A DNA stretch of 64,000 nt from Actinotignum schaalii FB123-CNA-2 (GTDB lineage Bacteria > Actinomycetota > Actinomycetes > Actinomycetales > Actinomycetaceae), in NCBI RefSeq assembly GCF_000411135.1, contig NZ_KE150263.1, positions 434,594-498,593 on the forward strand. The letters are read 5' to 3'. The notes beneath the pieces were generated by a model. The model was given only the letters and a program-made list of their open reading frames with translations. It was not told the DNA's origin and made no database searches. This document shows, piece after piece, positions 16,828 to 27,620 of this stretch; position 1 is the stretch's first letter; each line of letters opens with the position of its first letter. The position numbers and the translations under genes are program-made.

Positions 16828-17652
16828 CTAGTCCCCGAGGGGAACCGGAACCACTCCGTACTTTGCGAGGCGGGCCGCTCCCCCATCGGGCTCGTTGAGC
16901 ACCCAGATACCTCCGGCGTGCTTAGCGATTTGGCTTTCCCAGTGGCAGGCATCCTTACCGTCCGCGGTTTTCACCGTCCAGCCATCAGCCAGGGTGATGT
17001 TCTCCTGGGAGCCTGCGGTAAGAATCGGTTCGATGCACAGCACCATTCCCGCCTTGAGACGGGGCCCGCGCCCGCGAGTCCGGTAATTGAAAACCGTGGG
17101 ATCTTCGTGCATGGCCCGCCCGATGCCGTGCCCGGTGAATTCTTCGACAATCCCCGGTTCGGGATCTTGGGCTACCACGAAATCGTCAATGGCCGCCCCG
17201 ATATCGGACACAAATTTCCCGGTGGCCATCGCGGCGATGCCCACCCACATGGATTCTTCCGTAATATCCGAGAGACGCTGGCGGGCGGCCATCGTCTTCT
17301 CATCCCCACCCGGGAGCACGATGGAAAAGCAGGAATCCCCATTCCAGCCGTTGAGGAGCGCCCCGCAGTCAAAGGAGACTAAGTCCCCCGGTGCCAGGAT
17401 TTCCTCTTCGCTGGGGATACCGTGCACCACGGTGTTATTCACGGAGATGCAGGTCTGGGCCGGGTAATCGTAATACCCGTAAAAATTCGAGACGGCCCCG
17501 TGGGCCTCCAAGACGGCTTTGGCGCGCTGATCGACCTGCGCCGTCGTCATCCCGGCGCGTACGTGGGTGCGCAAGTCATCGTGAATCGCGCGCACCACGA
17601 GCGCAGCCTGGCGCATGCCCAGAATATCCGCCTCGCTGCGAAGATTAATCAT
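16828..17652 (-). CDS. map: Methionine aminopeptidase, type I
   Basis: 274 residues. Metal ligands appear in SFDCG, NGDSCF, GHGIGRAMHEDP, CIEPI and HWES. After HWES the sequence reads QIAKHAGGIWVLNEPDGG where homologues usually have HTVAVTEDG, so the C-terminal 30 residues are diverged though both carboxylate ligands remain. Removes initiator Met from nascent proteins. Starts 8 bases after adk, in the usual secY-adk-map order. Confidence 0.94.
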   Translation of the reverse strand: MINLRSEADILGMRQAALVVRAIHDDLRTHVRAGMTTAQVDQRAKAVLEAHGAVSNFYGYYDYPAQTCISVNNTVVHGIPSEEEILAPGDLVSFDCGALLNGWNGDSCFSIVLPGGDEKTMAARQRLSDITEESMWVGIAAMATGKFVSDIGAAIDDFVVAQDPEPGIVEEFTGHGIGRAMHEDPTVFNYRTRGRGPRLKAGMVLCIEPILTAGSQENITLADGWTVKTADGKDACHWESQIAKHAGGIWVLNEPDGGAARLAKYGVVPVPLGD

Positions 17653-17660
17653 CGCTATGC

Positions 17661-18236
17661 CTACCGGCCCAGGAAATCGCGTAGCGCGTCATCAATCGCG
17701 GCCGCAACTTCCTCCACGGTGCCCAAGCCGTTCACGGAAACCACGAGCCCGCGACCGGCGTATGCATCAATAATCGGCTTGGTGGTCGCGTGATAGACCT
17801 CGATACGATGGCGGATAACCTCCTCCGTATCATCAGCCCGACCCTGCTCCTGGGCGCGTCCGAGGAGACGCTGAACCACAACGTCGTCATCGGCCTGGAG
17901 CTCCACAACAACATCCACGTTCTTCTCACCGAGCATGGCATCGAGGGCGCTCACCTGGTCGAGGTTACGCGGGTAGCCATCCAGGAGGAAACCGGCGGCC
18001 GCATCGGCTTCACCCAGACGTTCCTCCACCATCTGGTTCGTAACGGAATCAGGAACGAGTTCTCCCTTTTCCGAGTAGGAGGCAGCCAGCCGCCCCAATT
18101 CATCCTGGGCCTTCGCGTGCGCGCGGAAAAGATCACCGGTGGAAATAGCCGGGATGCCGTAACGCTCCGCAATGCCGGCCGCCTGGGTGCCTTTGCCCGC
18201 GCCCGGGGGGCCAACCAAAATCAAACGTACAGACAT
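17661..18236 (-). CDS. adk: Adenylate kinase
   Basis: 191 residues from ATG 18236 (MSVRLILVGPPGAGKGTQA), which sits 8 bases after AAAGG; a GTG nine bases upstream overlaps that site and is disfavoured. Short-LID form without zinc Cys motif, the actinobacterial type. DGYPRNLDQ is the NMP-binding block. Follows secY by 71 bases. Confidence 0.96.
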   Translation of the reverse strand: MSVRLILVGPPGAGKGTQAAGIAERYGIPAISTGDLFRAHAKAQDELGRLAASYSEKGELVPDSVTNQMVEERLGEADAAAGFLLDGYPRNLDQVSALDAMLGEKNVDVVVELQADDDVVVQRLLGRAQEQGRADDTEEVIRHRIEVYHATTKPIIDAYAGRGLVVSVNGLGTVEEVAAAIDDALRDFLGR

Positions 18237-18307
18237 GAGTGGCACCTTTCTGTGTTTATCGGTGCGGAGCGCCCCCGCGCCCCGCTGGAAAGAGGGGCGA
18301 GGCCGCG

Positions 18308-19603
18308 TTAGCGGATACCGCCGAGGAAACCTTCGTAGTGGCGCTGCTGGAGCTGGGCGTTGATGTCCTTGACGGTCTGGAGACCCACCCCCACCAGAAT
18401 CATGATGGAGGTGCCGCCGAAGCCGGACTGTACGATGCCGAGCGCGCTGAAGAGCAGCAGCGGGATGAGGGCCACGATGGTGAGGTAGGTGGCGCCCACC
18501 CAGGTGAGGCGATTAGAGACGAAGTGGAGGTAATCCGCGGTGGGTTTGCCGGCGCGCACATTCGGAATGAAGCCACCGTATTTCTTCATATTGTCCGCGA
18601 CTTCGTCAGTGTCGAAAGCGATGGAGGTGTAGAAGAAGGTGAAAGCGAAAGTGAGAAGCGCGTAGGTGAGAATATAGGCCCAGCCGTTGTGCTGGAAGTT
18701 GCGCTGGATCCAGACCACCCAGGACGAATTCTGATTTCCGAAAGTGGAAATCATGGTGGGGAGCATAAGGATCGAGGAAGCGAAGATCACCGGGATCACA
18801 TTCGCCATATTGATCTTGATGGGCAGGTAGGTGGTGGACCCGCCGTAGGTGCGCCGGCCGATCACGCGCTTGGCGTACTGGACCGGGATGCGGCGCTGGG
18901 ACTGCTCCACAAAGGTAACAACCAAGGTGATAAGCGCGAAGACCACGATGACGATGAGGAGAGTGCCAATGCCGTGCCCGGCGTAGATCTGACCCATCAT
19001 CGAGGGGAAGCCGGCGCAAATACCGGTGAAGATGAGGATGGACATACCGTTGCCCACCCCGCGTTCGGTGATGAGTTCGGCCATCCACATGATCAGGCCG
19101 GTACCGGCTGTCATGGCGAGGATGGTCATGGTGTAAGTCCACCAGGTGGCATTCGGAATGACCGGTTCTTTACACCCGGCAAACAACGTGAAGTTCGCGG
19201 TGGCTACCACGACCGAGGACTGGAGCAGGCCCAGCCCAATGGTGAGGTAGCGGGTGTATTCCGTCAGCTTCGCGGTACCCGACTGGCCTTGCTTGTGTAG
19301 TTCCTGGAAGCGCGGAATGACCACGCGCAGCAGCTGCACGATAATCGAGGCCGTAATATAGGGCATAATTCCCAGGGCGAAAACGGAGAGCTGCATCATC
19401 GCACCGCCTGAGAACAGGTTGAGCATATCGATGAGATCCTGCGCGCCCGATTGCTGCGTGGTGCACTCCCGAATATTACTCAGGCTCACGAACGGAGCCG
19501 GGATGAAGCTACCCAAGCGGTAAATCACCATAATCATCATGGTGAAAAGCAGCTTGCGGCGCAGATCCGGGGTGCGGAAAGCAGCTGCGAAAGCCTTAAT
19601 CAA
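18308..19603 (-). CDS. secY: Protein translocase subunit SecY
   Basis: 431 residues with about ten transmembrane segments (for example MALGIMPYITASIIVQLL-like TM2 and YAILTFAFTFFYTSI-like late segment). Conserved GIMPYITASIIVQLL and KYGGFIPNVRAGKPTADYL cytosolic loop 5 are present. TTG start after AGGAGGA. A strong terminator after rplO and the 300-base gap imply its own promoter. Confidence 0.97.
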   Translation of the reverse strand: MIKAFAAAFRTPDLRRKLLFTMMIMVIYRLGSFIPAPFVSLSNIRECTTQQSGAQDLIDMLNLFSGGAMMQLSVFALGIMPYITASIIVQLLRVVIPRFQELHKQGQSGTAKLTEYTRYLTIGLGLLQSSVVVATANFTLFAGCKEPVIPNATWWTYTMTILAMTAGTGLIMWMAELITERGVGNGMSILIFTGICAGFPSMMGQIYAGHGIGTLLIVIVVFALITLVVTFVEQSQRRIPVQYAKRVIGRRTYGGSTTYLPIKINMANVIPVIFASSILMLPTMISTFGNQNSSWVVWIQRNFQHNGWAYILTYALLTFAFTFFYTSIAFDTDEVADNMKKYGGFIPNVRAGKPTADYLHFVSNRLTWVGATYLTIVALIPLLLFSALGIVQSGFGGTSIMILVGVGLQTVKDINAQLQQRHYEGFLGGIR

Positions 19604-19738
19604 GATTCCTCCTGATGGTGACGGATCGCGCGGGGCAGTCCGTTATCGTCGAGAACCGTCGGGTGACGGAAATGGGGACAAGCGTATTTTCAGGGAAAGT
19701 ACGCACGACGGCGCACCGGCAACGCTGCTCATTCGCCA

Positions 19739-19776
19739 CTGAAAGCAATCTTTCAGCCGCAAAGCAATCCTTCAGC
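19739..19776. promoter_or_regulatory. Palindrome and 16-base direct repeat upstream of secY
   Basis: CTGAAAG-CAAT-CTTTCAG (19739-19756) is a perfect inverted repeat, and AAAGCAATCTTTCAGC (19742-19757) is repeated with one change at 19761-19776. Lies between the rplO terminator and secY, a position suited to an operator. Confidence 0.45.
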
Positions 19777-19794
19777 GGCGCTGCCTACGCCCAG

Positions 19795-19831
19795 AAAAAA
19801 GCTCGCCCCCGCCATAATAGCGGGGACGAGC
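19795..19831 (-). terminator. Intrinsic terminator after rplO
   Basis: 12-base GC-rich stem (one G-U), CATAATA-type loop, followed by six T in the direction of rplO transcription. Ends the S10/spc transcript before secY. Confidence 0.88.
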
Positions 19832-19903
19832 AAATTTCGCACTGTTCATCCACAGAGTGTGGGTGAGTGCTCAGTCAAGCGGTGGCCGTGCGGCCAGCGG
19901 GTC

Positions 19904-20380
19904 TTACTTGGATTCGACCTGCGGCGCGGAGATAGAACCCCCGGCAGCTTCGATCTTTTCCTTAGCCGAATTCGACCACGCTTCCACTTCGACGTCGAGT
20001 TTGACGGAAATCTCACCGGTTCCGAGAACCTTGACCGGGGAGTTCTTGCGAACCGCACCCTTGGCCACGAGATCCGCCGAGGTCACCTTCCCGCCTTCGG
20101 GGAAGAGCTCACCGAGCGCCGCCACGTTGACAACCTGGTATTCGACCCGGAACGGGTTCTTGAAACCACGCAGCTTCGGAAGGCGCATATGCAGCGGCAT
20201 CTGGCCGCCTTCGAAACCGGGACGCACAGTATTACGTGCCCGGGTACCCTTGGTACCGCGGCCGGACGTCTTACCCTTGGATCCTTCACCGCGACCAACG
20301 CGAATCTTCGCCTTGTTCGAACCCGGAGCCGGACGCAGGTCGTGCAGCTTAATGATGGAATCCTTTTCTGCTTCCGCCAT
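19904..20380 (-). CDS. rplO: 50S ribosomal protein L15
   Basis: 158 residues; [35 protein letters not shown] at the N-terminus is diagnostic. Start overlaps the rpmD stop (TAATG). Confidence 0.98.
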   Translation of the reverse strand: MAEAEKDSIIKLHDLRPAPGSNKAKIRVGRGEGSKGKTSGRGTKGTRARNTVRPGFEGGQMPLHMRLPKLRGFKNPFRVEYQVVNVAALGELFPEGGKVTSADLVAKGAVRKNSPVKVLGTGEISVKLDVEVEAWSNSAKEKIEAAGGSISAPQVESK

Positions 20381-20562
20381 TAGTCAACCTCCTCCACGGT
20401 AACGAGGTGAGCCACAGCGCGAACCATGCCCTTCACCTCGGGGGTATCCTCGCGCACAACGGACTGACCGATCTTACGCAGACCGAGCGTGCGCAGGGTG
20501 TCCTTCTGGCGCTGAATCGCACCAACAACACCCTTAATCTGGGTGATCTTAAGATTTGCCAT
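20380..20562 (-). CDS. rpmD: 50S ribosomal protein L30
   Basis: 60 residues, [32 protein letters not shown]. Single-base TAATG overlaps with rpsE upstream and rplO downstream point to coupled translation. Confidence 0.98.
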   Translation of the reverse strand: MANLKITQIKGVVGAIQRQKDTLRTLGLRKIGQSVVREDTPEVKGMVRAVAHLVTVEEVD

Positions 20563-21266
20563 TACGCACCAACTCCCGCGGCCGCGGCCTCATTTTCCGC
20601 CTTGACGGCTTCGGCCTCTTCGATCTCGCGTTCCTTAGCTTCCGCTTCGGCGCGGGCCCGCAGCATAGCTTCGGGGACAACGCGCTCGACGGGGAGCCCA
20701 CGCCGCGCGGCAACCGCTTCGGGCTGCTCAAGCTGCTTGAGGGCAGCCACAGTGGCGTGCACGATATTGATCGCGTTCGAGGAACCGAGCGACTTGGAGA
20801 GCACATCGTGAATACCCGCGCACTCCATCAGGGCACGCACCGGGCCGCCGGCGATTACGCCGGTACCGGGAGCAGCCGGGCGCAGCAGCACTACGCCAGC
20901 GGCGTCTTCACCCTGCACCACGTGCGGGATGGTCCGCGCGATACGCGGGATGCGGAAGAAGTTCTTCTTCGCTTCCTCGGTACCCTTGGCGATAGCGGCG
21001 GGAACTTCGCGGGCCTTGCCGTAGCCGACACCCACGAGACCGTTGCCGTCACCCACCACCACGAGAGCGGTGAAGGACATACGGCGGCCACCCTTGACCG
21101 TCTTCGCAACGCGGTTAATGGTCACCACGCGCTCGATATAAGCGTTCTTTTCTTCACCGCGACGGTTGTCACGGCGGTTATCACGACGGTTATCGCGGCG
21201 TCCGCGACGACCTTCGTTGCGATTTTCCCGGCCGTTCTGGGCCGGATCCTGCTGCTCTGCAGCCAT
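20562..21266 (-). CDS. rpsE: 30S ribosomal protein S5
   Basis: 234 residues. Core from [23 protein letters not shown] to [15 protein letters not shown]. The N-terminal 40 residues are Arg/Asn-rich with a Asp-Asn-Arg-Arg unit repeated four times, and the C-terminus is an Ala/Glu helix; both are longer than in E. coli S5 but in keeping with actinobacteria. Confidence 0.97.
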   Translation of the reverse strand: MAAEQQDPAQNGRENRNEGRRGRRDNRRDNRRDNRRGEEKNAYIERVVTINRVAKTVKGGRRMSFTALVVVGDGNGLVGVGYGKAREVPAAIAKGTEEAKKNFFRIPRIARTIPHVVQGEDAAGVVLLRPAAPGTGVIAGGPVRALMECAGIHDVLSKSLGSSNAINIVHATVAALKQLEQPEAVAARRGLPVERVVPEAMLRARAEAEAKEREIEEAEAVKAENEAAAAGVGA

Positions 21267-21289
21267 TTTCCTCTGCCTTTCCTCAGCCG

Positions 21290-21661
21290 TTAGAAATCGA
21301 GTCCTGCTTCGCGCGCACCTTCGGCGACAGCTGCAACGCGACCGTGGTACTGGTTGCCACCGCGGTCGAAGACCACGGCGCTGATACCAGCATCCTTGGC
21401 GCGCTGACCGACGCGTTCGCCGACCTTCCGCGCGATTTCTGTCTTGGTACCCTCCGCTTCGCGCAGGTCAGCTTCGTAGGACGAGGCGGCCGCGAGAGTG
21501 CGGCCCACGACGTCGTCGATAACCTGGGCGTAAATATGGCGGTTGGAACGCGAGACCACGAGACGCGGCCGCGCGGCGGTACCGGAAATACGCTTGCGCA
21601 ACCGGAAGTGGCGGCGCGCACGAGCGATGTACTTGCCCTTGCCCTTGATGGTAACAGCCAT
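21290..21661 (-). CDS. rplR: 50S ribosomal protein L18
   Basis: 123 residues from ATG 21661, which overlaps the rplF TGA (TGATG); the in-frame GTG one codon upstream is less likely. [20 protein letters not shown] and [14 protein letters not shown] are canonical. Binds 5S rRNA. Confidence 0.97.
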   Translation of the reverse strand: MAVTIKGKGKYIARARRHFRLRKRISGTAARPRLVVSRSNRHIYAQVIDDVVGRTLAAASSYEADLREAEGTKTEIARKVGERVGQRAKDAGISAVVFDRGGNQYHGRVAAVAEGAREAGLDF

Positions 21662-22197
21662 CACTTACCAGCCTTTCCAGCCTTGCGACGAATAACTTCG
21701 TCCGCGTACTTGACGCCCTTGCCCTTGTAGGGTTCAGGCTTACGAAGCTTGCGAATCTTCGCGGCGGTTTCGCCCACGAGCTGCTTATCGATACCCGAGA
21801 CCGTGAACTTGGTCGGGGTGGCCACCGTGAAGGTGATACCTTCCGGAGCTTCGAAAAGAATCGTGTGGGAATAGCCCAGCGAGAATTCGAGATCCGAGCC
21901 CTTGGCAACCACGCGGTAACCAGTTCCGACGATTTCCATCGCCTTGCTGTACCCGTTGGTGACGCCCTCGATCATATTCGCGACGAGGGTGCGGGTCAGG
22001 CCGTGCAGCGAACGCGATTCACGCTCGTCATTGGGCCGGGTCACCAGAACCGTATTGTCATCAATATTCACCGCGATCGGCTCAGCAACCGAGAGCTCAA
22101 GCTGACCTTTGGGGCCCTTGACGGTAACATCCTGGCCGGAAACCGACACATCGACGCCGCCGGGGATAGCGATGGGAAGCCTACCAATTCGAGACAT
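21661..22197 (-). CDS. rplF: 50S ribosomal protein L6
   Basis: 178 residues; [17 protein letters not shown] start and C-terminal [26 protein letters not shown] are family hallmarks. 18 bases after rpsH. Confidence 0.98.
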   Translation of the reverse strand: MSRIGRLPIAIPGGVDVSVSGQDVTVKGPKGQLELSVAEPIAVNIDDNTVLVTRPNDERESRSLHGLTRTLVANMIEGVTNGYSKAMEIVGTGYRVVAKGSDLEFSLGYSHTILFEAPEGITFTVATPTKFTVSGIDKQLVGETAAKIRKLRKPEPYKGKGVKYADEVIRRKAGKAGK

Positions 22198-22215
22198 TAT
22201 TGCACCTACTTCCCA

Positions 22216-22614
22216 TTACCAGACGTAAGCGAGGACTTCCCCGCCAACGCCCTTATCCTTGGCCTCGCGATCCGTCATGAGGCCGGAGGAGGTGGACAAA
22301 ATAGCCACACCCAGGCCGTCGAGAACGCGCGGCAGGTTCGTGGACTTCGCGTAAACGCGCAGGCCCGGCTTCGAGATACGCCGGACGCCAGCAATGGCGC
22401 GCTCACGGTTAGATCCGTACTTCAACGTGAGGGTGAGGGTCTTGCCCACCTGGGCGCTCTCCACCTCGTAGGAATCGATGTAGCCTTCGCGCTTCAAGAT
22501 GTCCGCGATATGGGACTTAATCTTGGAGTACGGCATAGACACCGACTCATGGAACGCCGAATTGGCGTTACGCAGACGCGTCAGCATGTCTGCGATTGGG
22601 TCAGTCATTGTCAT
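22216..22614 (-). CDS. rpsH: 30S ribosomal protein S8
   Basis: 132 residues, [20 protein letters not shown] to [27 protein letters not shown]. The Shine-Dalgarno is weak, so the second Met (22608) is possible; MTMTDP is the common actinobacterial start. Confidence 0.97.
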   Translation of the reverse strand: MTMTDPIADMLTRLRNANSAFHESVSMPYSKIKSHIADILKREGYIDSYEVESAQVGKTLTLTLKYGSNRERAIAGVRRISKPGLRVYAKSTNLPRVLDGLGVAILSTSSGLMTDREAKDKGVGGEVLAYVW

Positions 22615-22668
22615 TTTGGGCTGTGGCCCTTCCTCGTCGCGGTTTCCGATGGACCTGCGACGTAGTCT

Positions 22669-22854
22669 TTACCAGCTGGACTTCTTAACACCGGGGAGTT
22701 CGCCGCGCAGGGCCAACTCACGCAGGCAAATACGGCACAGGCCGAACTTGCGGTAAACGGAATGCGGACGGCCGCACCGGTTGCAACGGGTGTACGCACG
22801 AACTGCGAACTTCTGCTTACCGGCGGCCTTTTGCTTCAGAGCGGTCTTTGCCAT
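22669..22854 (-). CDS. rpsZ: 30S ribosomal protein S14 type Z
   Basis: 61 residues with the zinc ribbon C24-X2-C27 ... C40-X2-C43 ([18 protein letters not shown]). This is the short zinc-binding S14, placed as usual between rplE and rpsH. Confidence 0.97.
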   Translation of the reverse strand: MAKTALKQKAAGKQKFAVRAYTRCNRCGRPHSVYRKFGLCRICLRELALRGELPGVKKSSW

Positions 22855-22856
22855 AT

Positions 22857-23408
22857 TTAGGCCTCCTTGAAGGGGAATCCGAGATGCTTGAGAAGAGCGC
22901 GCCCTTCGTCGTCGCTCCCGGCAGAGGTCACCACGGTGATGTCCATACCGCGCACGCGATCAATCTTGTCCTGATCGATCTCGTGGAACACGGTCTGTTC
23001 GGTCAGACCGAAGGTGTAGTTCCCGTTGCCGTCAAACTGCTTGGGCGAAAGGCCGCGGAAGTCGCGGATACGCGGCAGCGCGGTGGAGATAAGCCGATCG
23101 AGGAATTCCCACATGCGGTCACCGCGAATGGTGACGAAGCACCCGATGGCCTGGCCTTCACGCAGCTTAAACTGCGCGATGGACTTCTTCGCCTTGGTGA
23201 TCATCGGCTTCTGGCCGGTAATCGCCGTCATATCGGCAACGGCGCCGTCGAGCACCTTGGAGTCGCGCGCGGCATCACCCACGCCCATATTCACCACGAC
23301 CTTGACGATCTTGGGAACCTGGTTGACGTTGACGTACTTAAATTCTTCCTGCAGTTCCGGGATGATGTGTTCCCGGTACTTCACCTTGAGACGGGGGGTA
23401 TCGCTCAC
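22857..23408 (-). CDS. rplE: 50S ribosomal protein L5
   Basis: 183 residues; [35 protein letters not shown] and [27 protein letters not shown]. Start overlaps rplX by 4 bases. Binds 5S rRNA and contacts P-site tRNA. Confidence 0.98.
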   Translation of the reverse strand: MSDTPRLKVKYREHIIPELQEEFKYVNVNQVPKIVKVVVNMGVGDAARDSKVLDGAVADMTAITGQKPMITKAKKSIAQFKLREGQAIGCFVTIRGDRMWEFLDRLISTALPRIRDFRGLSPKQFDGNGNYTFGLTEQTVFHEIDQDKIDRVRGMDITVVTSAGSDDEGRALLKHLGFPFKEA

Positions 23409-23746
23409 AGTTCGATTTCCTTCCCGCCGCGGCGTCCGATGCGCTCACGGACAATCTTCTTCTTACCGTCGCGCTCAACTTCTACCTCGCGGTAGCCCAC
23501 GCGAATCGGCTTGCCGTCGTGAACGAGGGCAACATTCGAAATATGAATGGGTGCTTCAACGGTTTCAATACCGCCGGTGGTGCCGCCCCGCGAGGTCTGC
23601 CCCACGCGCACGTGCTTCTTCACGCGCTGGACGCCTTCCACGATAACGCGATCACGCTTGGTATCAACGGACAGCACGCGCCCCTGCATACCCTTATCGC
23701 GCCCGGCGATAACCTGGACGAGATCATCCTTCTTAATCTTCGCCAT
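23405..23746 (-). CDS. rplX: 50S ribosomal protein L24
   Basis: 113 residues with the KOW motif [18 protein letters not shown] near the N-terminus. Overlaps rplN stop by one base (TAATG) and rplE start by four. Confidence 0.98.
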   Translation of the reverse strand: MAKIKKDDLVQVIAGRDKGMQGRVLSVDTKRDRVIVEGVQRVKKHVRVGQTSRGGTTGGIETVEAPIHISNVALVHDGKPIRVGYREVEVERDGKKKIVRERIGRRGGKEIEL

Positions 23747-24114
23747 TAGATCACCTCCGGAGCCAGCGAAATGATGCGCATAAACTTCGCGTCGCGAAGC
23801 TCACGCCCAACGGGCCCGAAGATACGGGTACCGCGGGGTTCGCCGTCGTTCTTCAACAGCACGGCTGCGTTTTCGTCGAACTTGATGTAGGACCCGTCCT
23901 TACGGCGCGTTTCCTTCACTGCACGGACGACAACCGCCTTGACGACGTCGCCCTTCTTTACGTTTCCGCCCGGAATAGCATCCTTGACGGTGGCGACGAT
24001 GGTGTCACCAATTCCGGCGTAGCGCCGGCCGGAGCCGCCGAGCACCCGGATGCACAAAAGTTCCTTGGCACCGGTGTTGTCGGCGACGCTAAGCCGCGTC
24101 TCCTGCTGGATCAT
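23746..24114 (-). CDS. rplN: 50S ribosomal protein L14
   Basis: 122 residues, [28 protein letters not shown] to [12 protein letters not shown], full length. Preceded by a 157-base gap after rpsQ. Confidence 0.98.
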   Translation of the reverse strand: MIQQETRLSVADNTGAKELLCIRVLGGSGRRYAGIGDTIVATVKDAIPGGNVKKGDVVKAVVVRAVKETRRKDGSYIKFDENAAVLLKNDGEPRGTRIFGPVGRELRDAKFMRIISLAPEVI

Positions 24115-24271
24115 GTGTTTCTATCTCCTATTGTCGTGCCGGTTCTCGGATTCGAGCCTTGCCGAACGAATGGGTTTGCGCGAACTGCGCCGGCCCAAAC
24201 GCCTTTGGCCCACATGCGAGGGCCGCCTGCGTTCAGGCCGGTCACATTCGCTAAAGCTAGGAAAGCCCTAA
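24115..24271 (-). other. 157-base gap between rpsQ and rplN
   Basis: The only sizeable break inside the otherwise tightly packed S10-to-spc run on this strand. It has a small imperfect hairpin (GGCCCAAA / TTTGGCCC, about 24193-24213) but no recognised terminator; it may hold an internal spc promoter. Confidence 0.4.
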
Positions 24272-24547
24272 CTACTTCGCCTTCTCGATGATCGTAACGA
24301 CCCGGAAGTGCTTGGTCGCGGACAGCGGGCGGGTTTCCATAATGGAGACCAAATCGCCTACGCGAACCTCGTTATTTTCGTCATGCGCCTTCACTCGCTT
24401 GGTGCGGGTAATAACTTTACCGTATAGCGGGTGCTTAACGCGATCTTCAACTTCAACGACAACGGTCTTGTCCATTTTGTCGGAGACCACGTAGCCGCGC
24501 AGAGTCTTGCGGTGATTACGTGTTTCGGTGCTTGCGTTCTCGCTCAT
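24272..24547 (-). CDS. rpsQ: 30S ribosomal protein S17
   Basis: 91 residues; [31 protein letters not shown] and [14 protein letters not shown]. 11 bases after rpmC. Last gene before the 157-base gap. Confidence 0.98.
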   Translation of the reverse strand: MSENASTETRNHRKTLRGYVVSDKMDKTVVVEVEDRVKHPLYGKVITRTKRVKAHDENNEVRVGDLVSIMETRPLSATKHFRVVTIIEKAK

Positions 24548-24558
24548 CTCATCCTCAC

Positions 24559-24786
24559 TTACTGAGCGGCCGGAGCGGTTCGAATGTTCTTCTCCCGCTC
24601 GCTCTTAATGGTGTAAATGCGAGCAATCTCGCGACGAACTTCCCGCAGGCGGCCACTGTCCTCCAGGCGGTGAGTCACCGCCGAGAAGCGGAGGTTGAAC
24701 AGTTCCTTCTTCGACTCGGCAAGCTTCTCGAGAAGCTCCGCGTCGGTCATCGCGTCGAGTTCCGCGGTGGTCAGTCCCTTAGCCAT
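24559..24786 (-). CDS. rpmC: 50S ribosomal protein L29
   Basis: 75 residues, two-helix protein ([33 protein letters not shown]) at the tunnel exit. Start overlaps the rplP stop by one base (TAATG). Confidence 0.98.
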   Translation of the reverse strand: MAKGLTTAELDAMTDAELLEKLAESKKELFNLRFSAVTHRLEDSGRLREVRREIARIYTIKSEREKNIRTAPAAQ

Positions 24787-25202
24787 TACTCAACCTCCTC
24801 ACGGGTGATAAAGCGGGTCTTGATGGGCAGCTTGTGCTGGGCACGGCTCATGGCCTCGCGGGCGAGAGCCTCATCAACGCCGGCCATTTCGAACATGACA
24901 CGCCCGGGCTTGATATTGGCAACCCAGGTTTCAACCGGGCCCTTACCCGAACCCATACGCACGCCGAGCGGCTTCTTCGTGAGCGGACGATCCGGGAAGA
25001 TGTTAATCCAGATCTTGCCGCCACGCTTGACGTGACGCGTCATGGCGATACGAGCTGCTTCAATTTGACGGTTGGTGATGTAGGCCGGCTCGAGCGCCTG
25101 GATGCCGTATTCACCGAAAGCCAGCTGCGTTCCGCCCTTGGCCATACCCTTGCGGTGCGGGCGGTGCTGCTTGCGCCATTTTGTACGACGAGGAATCAGC
25201 AT
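24786..25202 (-). CDS. rplP: 50S ribosomal protein L16
   Basis: 138 residues; [19 protein letters not shown] start and [27 protein letters not shown] are canonical. Confidence 0.98.
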   Translation of the reverse strand: MLIPRRTKWRKQHRPHRKGMAKGGTQLAFGEYGIQALEPAYITNRQIEAARIAMTRHVKRGGKIWINIFPDRPLTKKPLGVRMGSGKGPVETWVANIKPGRVMFEMAGVDEALAREAMSRAQHKLPIKTRFITREEVE

Positions 25203-25205
25203 GAG

Positions 25206-26039
25206 TTATGCCTCCGTTCCGGTTGATTCCGGCGCGGCCACCGGAGCTTCGGCTCCGGCTGCCGGGCTCTGAGCCTGTTCACTGCGGGCTTCCCCACGCT
25301 GGCCACCGCGACCGCGACCGGTGCCGCGACGACCGCGACGATCCGAACGGCCTCCACGCCCACCACGCGGAGCTTCCGCGAGGCTGCGATAGTACTCAGC
25401 GTCGGTCAAATCACCGCGGTAAATCCACACCTTCACACCGATACGGCCGAAGGTGGTACGCGCTTCGTAGAAACCGTAGTTGATATTCGCGCGCAGGGTG
25501 TGCAGCGGCACGCGCCCTTCGCGATAGAACTCACTACGCGACATTTCCGCGCCGCCCAAACGGCCCGAGCACTGCACGCGAATGCCCTTGGCGCCGGCCC
25601 GCTCCGCGGACTGAATACCCTTGCGCATAGCGCGGCGGAAGGACACGCGCGAGGCGAGCTGTTCCGCAATACCCTGCGCGACGAGCTGGGCATCAGCTTC
25701 CGGGTTCTTCACTTCGAGGATATTGAGCTGGACGGCCTTGCCGGTGAGCTTCTCCAGATCGGCACGGAGACGATCAGCTTCCGCACCGCGCCGGCCAATA
25801 ACGATCCCCGGGCGAGCGGTGTGGATATCCACAACCACGCGCTCGGCGCGGCGCTCGATATGCACGCTGGAAATACCGGCGCGCTCGAGCGTCTTTTCGA
25901 TCATGTCACGGATTTTGACATCTTCGAGGACGTAGTCCGAGTAGCGCTGCCCCTTCTTGGTGGAATCAGCGAACCACTTGGAGCGATGGTCGGTCGTGAT
26001 GCCGAGACGGAACCCAATAGGGTTGACTTTCTGTCCCAC
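25206..26039 (-). CDS. rpsC: 30S ribosomal protein S3
   Basis: 277 residues. KH domain [15 protein letters not shown] and S3 C-domain ([22 protein letters not shown]) are normal. The last 55 residues are an Arg/Gly-rich then Ala/Pro-rich disordered tail, longer than in most bacteria. GTG start overlaps the rplV stop (TAGTG). Confidence 0.97.
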   Translation of the reverse strand: MGQKVNPIGFRLGITTDHRSKWFADSTKKGQRYSDYVLEDVKIRDMIEKTLERAGISSVHIERRAERVVVDIHTARPGIVIGRRGAEADRLRADLEKLTGKAVQLNILEVKNPEADAQLVAQGIAEQLASRVSFRRAMRKGIQSAERAGAKGIRVQCSGRLGGAEMSRSEFYREGRVPLHTLRANINYGFYEARTTFGRIGVKVWIYRGDLTDAEYYRSLAEAPRGGRGGRSDRRGRRGTGRGRGGQRGEARSEQAQSPAAGAEAPVAAPESTGTEA

Positions 26040-26419
26040 TAGCGGGCCCTCCTCTGGTTCTTGGTCTTGGGCTTCTCGTCGGTAACGATAACGGTGATGT
26101 GACTCGTCCGCTTGTTGATGCGGTTCGCCCGGCCCTGGGCACGCGGCTGGATACGCTTCATCGTCGGGCCTTCGTCGGCGTAAATTTCGCCAATGAAGAG
26201 CTCGGACTCATCGAAGCGCTCCCCCGCCTGCTCGGCGGCGTAGCGCGCGTTAGCAATAGCCGACTCCACGATCTTACGAACCGGAGTGGCGGCCGCAAAC
26301 GGTGCGAACTGCAGTACGTCAATAGCGTCCAGGGCGCGCCGGCCGCGGATGGTGTCCACGACACGACGGGCCTTCATGGGCGACACGCGCACGAAGCGCG
26401 CCTGCGCCTTTGCTTCCAT
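26039..26419 (-). CDS. rplV: 50S ribosomal protein L22
   Basis: 126 residues; [24 protein letters not shown] and [24 protein letters not shown], the latter forming the tunnel beta-hairpin where macrolide-resistance changes map. Confidence 0.98.
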   Translation of the reverse strand: MEAKAQARFVRVSPMKARRVVDTIRGRRALDAIDVLQFAPFAAATPVRKIVESAIANARYAAEQAGERFDESELFIGEIYADEGPTMKRIQPRAQGRANRINKRTSHITVIVTDEKPKTKNQRRAR

Positions 26420-26453
26420 AGTTCTGCCTTACTCTCTCGCTCGAGGCCCCGGC

Positions 26454-26735
26454 TTAGCGCCGGCGGCCCTTTCGGTCGTCCTTATCGTGCCCGCGGAAGG
26501 TGCGGGTCGGGGCGAACTCCCCGAGCTTGTGGCCAACCATGGATTCGGTAACGAATACCGGCACATGCTTGCGTCCATCGTGCACTGCAAAGGTGTGACC
26601 CAGGAAATCGGGGGTGATAACCGACCGACGCGACCAGGTCTTGATTACGTTCTTGGTGTTCTTCTCGTTCTGCTCGTCGACCTTCTTGTAGAGGTGCTCG
26701 TCGACGAACGGACCCTTCTTCAAACTGCGGGGCAT
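26454..26735 (-). CDS. rpsS: 30S ribosomal protein S19
   Basis: 93 residues, [15 protein letters not shown] to [16 protein letters not shown]. 14 bases after rplB. Confidence 0.98.
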   Translation of the reverse strand: MPRSLKKGPFVDEHLYKKVDEQNEKNTKNVIKTWSRRSVITPDFLGHTFAVHDGRKHVPVFVTESMVGHKLGEFAPTRTFRGHDKDDRKGRRR

Positions 26736-26749
26736 CAGCTAATCCTTCC

Positions 26750-27586
26750 TCAGCGCTTCTTGCCGGTCTTGCGACGGCGCACGATGAGCTTGTCGCTGGC
26801 CTTGTTCGGACGGCGGGTACGGCCTTCCTTCTTGCCCCACGGGCTAACGGGATGGCGCCCACCGGACGTCTTACCTTCACCACCACCGTGCGGGTGGTCC
26901 ACCGGGTTCATGACAACACCGCGGACGGTCGGGCGCACGCCCTTCCAGCGCATACGGCCGGCCTTACCCCAGTTGATATTCGCCTGCTCGGCATTGCCAA
27001 CTTCACCGACGGTGGCACGGCAACGCACGTCCACGTTACGGATTTCACCGGAAGGCATACGCAGCTGCGCGTACTTACCTTCGCGGGCAACCAACTGTAC
27101 GGAAGCGCCGGCGCTGCGGGCGATCTTCGCCCCGCCGAGCGGCTTGAGTTCAACATTGTGCACCGTGGTACCGAGCGGGATATTGCGCAGCGGCAGGTTG
27201 TTGCCGGGCTTGATATCCGCATTCGGACCGGTTTCGATGAGGTCGCCCTGCTTCACGCCACGGGGAGCAACGATATAGCGCTTCTCACCGTCAGCGAAGT
27301 GAAGCAACGCGATGCGCGCGGTGCGGTTCGGATCGTATTCGATGTGCGCAACCTTGGCCGGCACGCCGTCCTTATCCCAGCGACGGAAGTCAATGAGACG
27401 GTACTGGCGCTTGTGTCCACCGCCCTTGTGACGGGTGGTGATGCGTCCCTGGTTGTTGCGTCCACCGGTCTTCTTCAGGGGACGAACGAGGGACTTCTCC
27501 GGGGTCGAACGAGTGATCTCGGCGAAGTCGGCAACGCTCGCACCGCGACGACCCGGGGTCGTCGGCTTGTACTTACGAATTCCCAT
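26750..27586 (-). CDS. rplB: 50S ribosomal protein L2
   Basis: 278 residues; [26 protein letters not shown] contains the His needed near the peptidyl-transferase centre; [23 protein letters not shown] is the RNA-binding N-terminus. Confidence 0.98.
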   Translation of the reverse strand: MGIRKYKPTTPGRRGASVADFAEITRSTPEKSLVRPLKKTGGRNNQGRITTRHKGGGHKRQYRLIDFRRWDKDGVPAKVAHIEYDPNRTARIALLHFADGEKRYIVAPRGVKQGDLIETGPNADIKPGNNLPLRNIPLGTTVHNVELKPLGGAKIARSAGASVQLVAREGKYAQLRMPSGEIRNVDVRCRATVGEVGNAEQANINWGKAGRMRWKGVRPTVRGVVMNPVDHPHGGGEGKTSGGRHPVSPWGKKEGRTRRPNKASDKLIVRRRKTGKKR

Positions 27587-27620
27587 GAGTTCTTATTCCT
27601 CAGTTCCTCGAATCGCCTAA

